A stretch of 64,000 nt of DNA, taken from Pacificibacter marinus (GTDB lineage Bacteria; Pseudomonadota; Alphaproteobacteria; Rhodobacterales; Rhodobacteraceae). Below are positions 57,266-64,000 of the stretch, piece by piece (positions within the stretch are counted from its first letter, which is position 1; each line of letters begins with the position of its first letter). The DNA is taken from positions 124,001-188,000 of the forward strand of contig NZ_FNZV01000008.1 in the NCBI RefSeq assembly GCF_900109555.1. The letters run 5' to 3'. Both the position numbers and the translations under genes were made by a program. The notes under the pieces were generated by a model that saw only the letters and a program-made list of their open reading frames with translations, was not told the DNA's origin and did no database searches.

Positions 57266-58538
57266 CGACCTGCTCTCCAACCCCAAACACCCGTTTATAC
57301 CGAGCAATCTCCTCTGCTGGGCCCATAGCCTTATTCGGATTGTCTGACAGTTTCACCGTGGGGCGACCGTTTGCTTCCACGGCTTTACAGACAATTGAAA
57401 ACGGAGCAAGGGAGTCGCCGTCGGTAAGGCCTCTGAAGTCGTTCGTCAGCAGCGTGCCCCAGCCGAATGATGTTTTCACGCGGCCCGCGAATTGTGTGTG
57501 CAGTTCGATGATTTTTGCGGTGTCCAAGCCATCCGAGAAAATCACCAATTTTTGCGTCGGGTCTTCGCCCCGCTCTGTCCACCATTTGATCGCGGTCTCA
57601 GCGCCCGTCGCGGGATCGCCGCTGTCGATGCGGATACCTGTCCAGCCCGCAAGCCAATCCGGCGCGCCGTTCAAGAAGCCTTGGGTGCCGTAAGTATCGG
57701 GCAAAATGATGCGCAGGTTGCCTTCGTGTTCGTCCTGCCAATCGGCCAAAACGTCATAAGGCGACTGGCGCAAGGCGGCGTCATCATCGGCCAAAGCGGC
57801 ATAGATCATCGGCAATTCATGGGCGTTGGTGCCCACGGCCTCAAGGTCGCGCTTCATAGCAATCAGACAGTTTGAAGTGCCCGAAAACTTATGCCCCAAG
57901 CCCTCGGTCATGGCCTGCACACACCAGTCTTGCCACAGGTAAGAATGGCGACGACGCGTGCCAAAGTCTGCGATCTTTAGACCTGTAAGAGGTTTTAATT
58001 GCTCAACTTTTTCCCAAACACGGGTCATAGCGCGGGCGTAAAGCACTTGCAATTCGAACTTGCCCATATCGCCCGTGACGGCCCGAGAGCGCAGTTCCAT
58101 CAAGATTGACAAAGCGGGGATTTCCCACAGCATGACCTCGGGCCAAGAGCCTTCGAATGTCAGCTCATATTGGCCATCGACCTTTTCAAGATGATAGGGC
58201 GGCAGGCGCAGGTTTTCGAACCATTCCATGAAATCAGGGCGAAACATCTGGCGTTTGCCGTAAAACGTATTGCCACGCAACCAAGTGCTTTCACCACGCG
58301 ACAAAGACAGGGAGCGCACGTGATCAAGCTGTTCGCGCAGTTCACCTTCATCGATCATCTCAGCCAAACGGATGGTTTTGGATCGATTGATCAAAGAGAA
58401 TGTGACCCGCGTTTCAGGATTATTGCGAAAGACCGATTGGCACATCAGGAGCTTGTAAAAGTCGGTATCAATCAACGATCGCACAATCGGATCAATTTTC
58501 CATTTGTGATTGTGAACACGTGTTGCAATATCAACCAT
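57246..58538 (-). CDS. pncB: Nicotinate phosphoribosyltransferase
   Basis: The 430-residue protein fits PncB. It shows TDFYKLLMCQSVF near the start, a conserved phosphoribosyltransferase region with TGIRIDSGDP, and FGWGTLLTNDF. It makes nicotinate mononucleotide from nicotinate and PRPP, the first step of NAD salvage. It ends at TAG 57246, and its last 20 bases overlap the convergent cassette gene. pncA, which supplies nicotinate, is 0.7 kb away. Confidence 0.95.
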   Translation of the reverse strand: MVDIATRVHNHKWKIDPIVRSLIDTDFYKLLMCQSVFRNNPETRVTFSLINRSKTIRLAEMIDEGELREQLDHVRSLSLSRGESTWLRGNTFYGKRQMFRPDFMEWFENLRLPPYHLEKVDGQYELTFEGSWPEVMLWEIPALSILMELRSRAVTGDMGKFELQVLYARAMTRVWEKVEQLKPLTGLKIADFGTRRRHSYLWQDWCVQAMTEGLGHKFSGTSNCLIAMKRDLEAVGTNAHELPMIYAALADDDAALRQSPYDVLADWQDEHEGNLRIILPDTYGTQGFLNGAPDWLAGWTGIRIDSGDPATGAETAIKWWTERGEDPTQKLVIFSDGLDTAKIIELHTQFAGRVKTSFGWGTLLTNDFRGLTDGDSLAPFSIVCKAVEANGRPTVKLSDNPNKAMGPAEEIARYKRVFGVGEQVAMDVVV

Positions 58539-58661
58539 CTCAAAGCTCCCTATGATATAAATGCGTTAAAGCAGGGGACTGTGGGGTTTGGCAAGCGGCG
58601 TAAAAGCTTTGCAAACACTTATATGCTAGACCGTACGTCACGCACTCGAGAAAGACATATA

Positions 58662-59228
58662 ATGCACCGACATCTTAGCCGAATTTTTCTAGCGCTTGTG
58701 TTTGGCCTTATGGCCGCCGATCCCAGCTTGGCCGCAGGGGGATATTGGGAATTCGGGGCATGGCGCGTTATCGTTGAAGAGATCGACACAGGCGAAGATC
58801 TACGCCGCACCTGCACCGCTATGACAGGTGGCGATGGGGATATGAGCGCCGTTTTAACTGTCAGCAATGGCGATGCCGGCCCGCCTGATTATTACCCCGA
58901 ACTGCTTATCAATGAACATGCCATTCGGGGCTATGATACGAGGATGCAGGCCAGCGACGAGGTCTATCTATGGTTCGACGATGAAGACGTTATCGACGGC
59001 ACGATTGAACATTTTTTTGATGATGATGGCTTTGCCCATGCACAGGTGTTTTTGGCTCAAAGTACAAGCCAAGCTGGCCTGCGCGCAATGAAGCGCAATG
59101 GCCAGATGGATGTCACGGTGAACGGGCGCGCCATGCATACGTTTTGGTTAAACGGCTTTAGCGCCTCATATTTGAAGATGATGGACGAATGCGGATTTGA
59201 TGGCTCAGGCGTATTGGACCTGCCCTAA
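58662..59228 (+). CDS. Secreted hypothetical protein, weakly IalB-like
   Basis: From ATG 58662 the protein has 188 residues with a signal peptide (cleavage-like LAAGG near residue 25). The mature part starts WEFGAWRVIVEE and has Cys in RTCTAM and in DECGF, which could form a disulfide. The FWLNGFSASYLKMMDECG end resembles the IalB-type end. The similarity is low, so this is a tentative relation. It is very acidic in the centre. It is divergent from pncB and convergent with pncA. The longer frame reaching into pncB is a shadow. Confidence 0.7.
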   Translation: MHRHLSRIFLALVFGLMAADPSLAAGGYWEFGAWRVIVEEIDTGEDLRRTCTAMTGGDGDMSAVLTVSNGDAGPPDYYPELLINEHAIRGYDTRMQASDEVYLWFDDEDVIDGTIEHFFDDDGFAHAQVFLAQSTSQAGLRAMKRNGQMDVTVNGRAMHTFWLNGFSASYLKMMDECGFDGSGVLDLP

Positions 59229-59255
59229 ACGCATGTGACCTCGTGTGGTGAACTG

Positions 59256-59855
59256 TCAATCGACCAGCACAACACCAAGCTCCGCCATATCAGCGCGGGC
59301 AGCAGATTCCGTTGTAGGATCAATCGCACGGCAAAGCTTTGTGATGACCGTGGTTTTAAACCCCAGTTTGGCAGCGTCTTGGGCGGAAAAATTGACGCAG
59401 TAATCTAGGGCCAGACCAACGAGTGTCACAGTATCTATGCCACGCGTGTGCAGATAGCCCTCAAGCCCTGTGGGGGTTGTTTTGTCATTTTCAAAAAATG
59501 CCGAATAGCTGTCGATGCTCGGTGTGTACCCTTTGCGAATAATCAGATCACCATCAGTTCTCAGCGCGGGGTGAAACGCCGCGCCATCGGTGCCCTGAAT
59601 GCAATGATCCGGCCACAACACTTGCGTGCCATATGGCGCCTCAAACGTGGTAAATGGTTCAGCGCTGTGACTGCTGGCAAATGAACTGTGCTCGCGCGGA
59701 TGCCAATCTTGGGTCAAAATCACAACAGAAAAGTCATCCATCAACGCGTTCACACCTGCGACGATCTCATCCCCGCCGCTGACAGCTAATGCACCACCGG
59801 GGCAAAAGTCGTTTTGAACATCGATAACGATCAGAGCGTGATTGGCTGGGCGCAT
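59256..59855 (-). CDS. pncA: Nicotinamidase
   Basis: From ATG 59855 the protein has 199 residues, usual for PncA. The catalytic Asp lies in VIDVQNDFCPGG, the metal-site residues in LTQDWHPREHSSFAS and LWPDHCIQGT, and the catalytic Cys in LALDYCVNFSAQD. It deamidates nicotinamide to nicotinate for PncB. GAAAGA precedes the ATG. A longer frame to 59966 is not supported by conservation. Confidence 0.96.
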   Translation of the reverse strand: MRPANHALIVIDVQNDFCPGGALAVSGGDEIVAGVNALMDDFSVVILTQDWHPREHSSFASSHSAEPFTTFEAPYGTQVLWPDHCIQGTDGAAFHPALRTDGDLIIRKGYTPSIDSYSAFFENDKTTPTGLEGYLHTRGIDTVTLVGLALDYCVNFSAQDAAKLGFKTTVITKLCRAIDPTTESAARADMAELGVVLVD

Positions 59856-59952
59856 GGTCTGTCTTTCTGCATAAATATCTGGTGTTTGGATCAGTGGTAG
59901 CAAGCACAGGCAAGAGGTCAAGATATACCCGCATATATCAGTGACAGCACGC

Positions 59953-59976
59953 CGCAGATCCCCCACTTGATCTGCG
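59953..59976. repeat. Perfect 8-bp inverted repeat between pncA and trhO
   Basis: CGCAGATC and GATCTGCG flank an eight-base centre, 26 bases before the trhO start and 98 bases before pncA. It could be an operator or a hairpin in the trhO leader. Confidence 0.4.
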
Positions 59977-60001
59977 CGCGCGACGGGCGTATTTGAAGCA
60001 T

Positions 60002-60919
60002 ATGTATACAGTTTGCGCCCTATATCACTTCACCCGTTTCGAAACCCCTGCAGATATTCAGGGGCCGCTTTTGGACCTGTGCCAAACTGAGGGGATCACC
60101 GGATCATTGCTCATCGCACATGAGGGTATCAACGGCACGATCGCGGGGGCCACGCCTGCTGCAGTAGACCGTATGATCGCCCATATCCGCAGTTTGCCGG
60201 GATGTGCGGATTTCGAATACAAACTATCAACAGCGCAAGATCAGCCCTTTGGTAAAATCAAAGTGCGGCTGAAAAAAGAGATCGTCACCATGGGGCAACC
60301 CAATGTCGACCCGCGCGCGGCTGTGGGCAACTACTGCACGCCTGAGGAATGGAACGAATTGATTTCCGCGCCTGATGTCGCCGTGATCGACACCCGCAAT
60401 GATTACGAAGTCGGTATCGGCACGTTTAAAGGCGCGATTGACCCCAAGACGCCGACCTTTCGTGATTTCCCGAAATGGTGGGAAGAAAACAAAGATCGCT
60501 TTCACAACAAGCGCATCGCGATGTTCTGTACCGGCGGTATTCGCTGCGAAAAATCGACCAATTATTTGATGCAACAAGGCGTTGAAGATGTGTTTCACCT
60601 AAAAGGTGGCATCTTGAAATACCTTGAAGACATGCCCGAAGAGAAAAGTCTTTGGGAAGGGGAATGTTTTGTCTTTGATCAACGTGTGTCCATCGGACAT
60701 GGGTTGACCGAAGGACCGCATGAGCTGTGCCATGCGTGTCGCCGTCCTATTTTGCCCGAAGACAAAAAGCGTGCAGAGTTTGAGGCGGGCGTATCATGTC
60801 ATCAATGCGTTAACGAATTTGACGAAGATCGCAAAGAACGGTTCCGTGAGCGCCAAAAACAAATGGCACTTTCAACTGAACGCGGTGAACGTCATCTTGG
60901 TCGAACAAGACTGGCTTGA
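60002..60919 (+). CDS. trhO: tRNA uridine(34) hydroxylase (rhodanese family)
   Basis: The 305-residue protein fits TrhO (YceA). An N-terminal domain is followed by a rhodanese domain whose active loop is MFCTGGIRCEKST. A C-terminal Cys-rich region (CHACRRP...CHQC) probably binds zinc. It hydroxylates uridine 34 of certain tRNAs using oxygen. ATG 60002 is chosen over TTG 59993. Confidence 0.93.
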   Translation: MYTVCALYHFTRFETPADIQGPLLDLCQTEGITGSLLIAHEGINGTIAGATPAAVDRMIAHIRSLPGCADFEYKLSTAQDQPFGKIKVRLKKEIVTMGQPNVDPRAAVGNYCTPEEWNELISAPDVAVIDTRNDYEVGIGTFKGAIDPKTPTFRDFPKWWEENKDRFHNKRIAMFCTGGIRCEKSTNYLMQQGVEDVFHLKGGILKYLEDMPEEKSLWEGECFVFDQRVSIGHGLTEGPHELCHACRRPILPEDKKRAEFEAGVSCHQCVNEFDEDRKERFRERQKQMALSTERGERHLGRTRLA

Positions 60920-61006
60920 AATTAAATCCAAAAAGATAATGCATATCCTGCGGGCAATGGCAGCGCGGATGAAAGCTGATCTAGCGTTCAACTGCGTAAA
61001 ATGGAT

Positions 61007-63820
61007 TTATACGAACACGATATCCATGTCGTCAAAATCACTCAAAGACAGCCCCTTGAACGTGACCGTATCAAGTCGCCCATTGCTTTCGTATGTGAAT
61101 GACAAAGTCCCCGACGCCTCTGAAAGCGCCAAATCGTCGACACTCATACCGTCTATGTCGAACACCACCTGATCTTCGGTCACGTCAAAATCCTGCACGG
61201 CATCACGGCCAAAGCCCTGTTCAAAGATAAATCTATCAGCGCCGGAATTCCCCGAAAGAACATCCACTCCACCGCCACCATTTAGATCATCATTGCCATT
61301 CCCACCGTACAGATAATCTGACCCATCTCCGCCGATGATCGTGTCATCACCGTCTTGACCATACAAACGATCACGGTGTGCACCGCCATCAATGTGATCC
61401 CCGCCATCCCCGCCATATACACGGTCTGCACCATCATCACCGTACAACGCATCCGCATCTTCATTGCCGGAAATAATATCATTATCCGTACCGCCGCTAA
61501 TCACGTCCATACCAGCACCACCGTATAAGTAGTCATTGCCCGCATCGCCGTTGAGCGTGTCATCGCCCTCTTGGCCAAAAAGACGGTCCCAGCCATCGTT
61601 GCCATTCAGAACATCGTTACCCGTCCCCCCCCAAATTCGGTCACCACCAGAGCCGCCACTGAGAGTGTCGTTTCCCGCGTCGCCCGACATAGAATCTCGA
61701 TCGTTGCCGCCATCTATGGTGTCATTACCAAGTCCACCGCGCAGTATATCGTTGCCATCACCGCCGTTCATCGTGTCGTTGCCCTCCTCACCGTGCATGA
61801 TGTCGTTGCCTGTACCACCGTACAAAAAGTCGGTTCCTTCACCGCCATACATGACATCATTGCCATCTTGGCCATACAAGCGATCCCAGCCATCACCCCC
61901 ATCGAGCGTATCGTTATCGGCGCCGCCGTACAGGTAATCCGAACCACTGCCCCCATAAAAGGTATCGTCGCCCCCACCGCCTGCAATCCTATCGTTGCCA
62001 CTGCCGCCATAGACCGTGTCTTTGCCGTCAGTTCCGGTTTGATCACTGTCTAAAAAGCTATCACTGCCGTCACCTAGGTAAACGAGGTCTTGTCCATTGC
62101 CGCCATCAACGGTGTCGTTGCCAGTGCCACCATAGATTTCGTCAGCCCCATCTTCACCGCACAGTATGTCATCGCCATCACCGCCAAGAATTGTATCGCC
62201 ACCCTCGCCGCCACTGATATTGTCGTCGCCGTGCATGCCTTGGATCAGTTCACTCAGCTTTGAGCCAAAGATGACATCGTCATCACTGGAGCCAAATATT
62301 TCACCAACGTTTGCCAAAAAGGGACGGTCTGGATTGATGAAATGCATGCCAAAAATTTGGGCGATGGTCAGCTCGTACCCTGTGTTGGATAAAATATCTA
62401 AACGCTCGTTCCCAAACCACAGCGACAAACCACCACTCAAGTTGCTGTATGTAAGCTGGTCAGGTGAATAGAGCATGGAATAATCAGATAGATCGACACG
62501 GTCTTTGCCCGCTTCGAAGTCTTCAATGGTATCCATGACGTCATCCGAGGTCATAACAAACACATCTGCGCCAGATCCGCCGTAAAGCCTGTCTGTGCCC
62601 CGTCCGTCACTTAGAATATCGTCGCCTGCGTTGCCATGCAGAAGTTCATCACCCGCGCCGCCCACAAGAACATCGTCACCACCGCTGCCCGTGAGGGAGC
62701 TATCGCTATTATCGCCGTATTGCGGGGCACTCCATGACCCGACATCGAATGAGAGCGATGTGATGCCGGCGCGCGTTTCTGATGTTAGGTGAAGGCTCAC
62801 TGTATCGCCATCTTGTGTCACCGAAATTGATGACAGATTCATCAAGGGAGTGTCGTTGGAGGAGTTGAAATTTTCGACCAAAACCAACTGCCCGCCTGGG
62901 ATGACAGTGAATAGACTAAGTCCCGCATCGCCGCCTGACACCGCGATGAAAGAATTGCCATTCGCTTCAAAGCTTTCAACCATATTGGCGCGGCCAAAAA
63001 GCGTATACAGCGTGTCGAGTACATGGTCTGTGGCTCGCAAGGATCCGTCAGGCTTGACCTCAAAGACAGACAACGAACTTGATGTCGAAGACGCGGCGAC
63101 AACGTAAGTGACATCACCCACCGTAATTGTCGTGAAATCTGTCGGTGTTCCCATACCAACGCCAACCGATGCGCCGCTTCTGCCGACTTCTTCGGTGGTC
63201 TGTGTCGAGGCATCATAGCTATAGGATACGACATCGCCCGTCAGATGTTCTGTGGTCAAAATGAACGTTTCACTGCCATTTTGAACGACTTCCAAATGCG
63301 CAATATCGGCTTGGAACAAGTCTATAGTTTGAGCGCCCTCAAGGCTTTCGCCAACTGAGGTCATAGAACGGATTTGCACATGCCCTTCGTCGGTAAAGGT
63401 GATGATTTGTGCCACGTTTCCATCATTTTCAAGCGGCACAAGAGCAATGATATCCCCTGACGCACCAGAGGTTGCGGGCAATTCTTTAAGCTTAGAAATA
63501 CTGCCATCATCACCGACAAGATAACCATAAAAGGTCCCATCTGGCGCGGCCCCTGTGACAACAAAATCGTTGCCATACACGGTAACCACCGCGGTCTGAA
63601 CTGTTTGAAAGTCGCGCGATCCACTGCGAAAAGACCGTGCTGTGATGAAATCAAACGTGCCATCGTCCAGAACATCAAAAGACATCAAGCCGCCCGTTGC
63701 GCCATTCAACGCGACAGCAAGACTCCCACTCGGGCCATCCAAGAAATGAATCTCAGATATATCATAGTCGAATGCCTCAACGTCGCTGGCAAATTCTCCA
63801 AGGCTTGAAAAATACGACAT
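61007..63820 (-). CDS. Large RTX calcium-binding protein with beta-propeller-like head
   Basis: The 937-residue acidic protein has no signal peptide, as expected of type I secretion substrates. Residues 1-370 contain repeated strands typical of a beta-propeller (for example DGTFYGYLVGDDGSISKLKEL). A short RTX block (about 380-420) and a serralysin-like C domain (DVFVMTSDDVMDTIEDFEAGKDRVDLSDYS at about 420-500) follow. A long block of about 35 nonapeptide repeats GGxGxDxLx (about 525-865) is next. A final domain ends in DDMDIVFV, fitting a C-terminal secretion signal. One cysteine is seen, in DDILCGEDG. No type I transporter genes are in the window. The repeats bind calcium outside the cell; the target or enzyme activity is unknown. 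Confidence 0.93.
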   Translation of the reverse strand: MSYFSSLGEFASDVEAFDYDISEIHFLDGPSGSLAVALNGATGGLMSFDVLDDGTFDFITARSFRSGSRDFQTVQTAVVTVYGNDFVVTGAAPDGTFYGYLVGDDGSISKLKELPATSGASGDIIALVPLENDGNVAQIITFTDEGHVQIRSMTSVGESLEGAQTIDLFQADIAHLEVVQNGSETFILTTEHLTGDVVSYSYDASTQTTEEVGRSGASVGVGMGTPTDFTTITVGDVTYVVAASSTSSSLSVFEVKPDGSLRATDHVLDTLYTLFGRANMVESFEANGNSFIAVSGGDAGLSLFTVIPGGQLVLVENFNSSNDTPLMNLSSISVTQDGDTVSLHLTSETRAGITSLSFDVGSWSAPQYGDNSDSSLTGSGGDDVLVGGAGDELLHGNAGDDILSDGRGTDRLYGGSGADVFVMTSDDVMDTIEDFEAGKDRVDLSDYSMLYSPDQLTYSNLSGGLSLWFGNERLDILSNTGYELTIAQIFGMHFINPDRPFLANVGEIFGSSDDDVIFGSKLSELIQGMHGDDNISGGEGGDTILGGDGDDILCGEDGADEIYGGTGNDTVDGGNGQDLVYLGDGSDSFLDSDQTGTDGKDTVYGGSGNDRIAGGGGDDTFYGGSGSDYLYGGADNDTLDGGDGWDRLYGQDGNDVMYGGEGTDFLYGGTGNDIMHGEEGNDTMNGGDGNDILRGGLGNDTIDGGNDRDSMSGDAGNDTLSGGSGGDRIWGGTGNDVLNGNDGWDRLFGQEGDDTLNGDAGNDYLYGGAGMDVISGGTDNDIISGNEDADALYGDDGADRVYGGDGGDHIDGGAHRDRLYGQDGDDTIIGGDGSDYLYGGNGNDDLNGGGGVDVLSGNSGADRFIFEQGFGRDAVQDFDVTEDQVVFDIDGMSVDDLALSEASGTLSFTYESNGRLDTVTFKGLSLSDFDDMDIVFV

Positions 63821-64000
63821 ACGCCCTCACAGTTTCTAAAGTTTAGAAATTATAGGAACACAGTTACCCAAACCTCACTCAAGCAAGGCAAAACTCGGGC
63901 GTTTACCGACAACTTGATTAAAAATGGATGGCTTGGACATTTATGTACGTGCCCTTAGAGTGAGCGCGTAGAGCAAGCATGGGATCCGCAATGACTTCGA

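Noticed and set aside
58170-58661. N-terminal extension of the secreted protein gene reaching into pncB
   Set aside because: The extension is antisense to pncB. The signal peptide begins at ATG 58662 with a suitable upstream site.
61536-61937. Pro/Ser-rich repetitive plus-strand frames opposite the RTX repeats
   Set aside because: They are the reverse reading of the GGxGxD repeats, so their periodicity is inherited and not a separate gene.

Overview
The window looks like a chromosomal segment of a marine alphaproteobacterium of the Rhodobacterales (Roseobacter group). The evidence is moderate GC content and typical gene order: leuCD to leuB with a membrane protein and an EEP protein between them, rsfS-rlmH-gpmI-envC-ctpA-rppH, serB divergent from serC-serA, and fdsGBA-fdhD-fdsD. 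IalB-type secreted proteins and an RTX protein with a beta-propeller-like head fit the same group. No rRNA or tRNA gene, insertion sequence, phage or CRISPR array was seen. The strain or species cannot be named from the sequence alone.

Layout. 1-1.7 kb: the end of a surface-polysaccharide locus (truncated sugar transferase, epimerase, relic of a GH3 beta-glucosidase). 1.8-8 kb, minus strand: a nitrogen operon nirB-nirD-FNT transporter-PP2C/kinase-cynS. Its leader carries two hairpins with the hexaloop signature of ANTAR antiterminator targets. 8.1-14 kb: a soluble NAD-dependent molybdenum formate dehydrogenase. 14-21 kb: a DMT exporter and leucine synthesis (leuB, leuD, leuC). 21.4-28.5 kb, plus strand: MscS, ribosome factors, phosphoglycerate mutase, cell-wall factors, CtpA and RppH. 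28.5-36.5 kb: lytic transglycosylase, RNase R, a decayed glycosyltransferase-like gene, dapE and dapD, and a glutamate-receptor-like channel with an odd pore. 36.6-45 kb: LOG protein, two ribbon-helix-helix genes, rlmN, and the phosphorylated serine pathway (serB, serC, serA) with a serC leader RNA. 45-55 kb: metallophosphatase, hybrid histidine kinase, RecQ, transport and cell-wall genes, and a queuosine-precursor transporter. 55.1-57.3 kb: a structured small transcript with an 18-codon ORF, arfB, and an AT-rich two-gene ParA cassette. 57.2-60.9 kb: NAD salvage (pncB, pncA) and trhO. 61-63.8 kb: a large RTX protein.

How the genes work together. NirBD reduces imported nitrite to ammonium using NADH, cyanase releases ammonia from cyanate, and the adjacent formate dehydrogenase makes NADH from formate. 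No nitrate reductase is present, so the operon looks specific for nitrite. All three enzymes of serine synthesis sit together. PncA feeds nicotinate to PncB. DapD and DapE belong to the same lysine/diaminopimelate branch.

The least explained items are: the ParA plus small helical protein cassette abutting pncB; the small structured RNA/ORF upstream of arfB; the nitrite-operon leader; two genes reduced to head-plus-tail relics by internal deletion; the tandem RHH genes with an inverted repeat over the start codon; and the receptor channel lacking a potassium-type filter.
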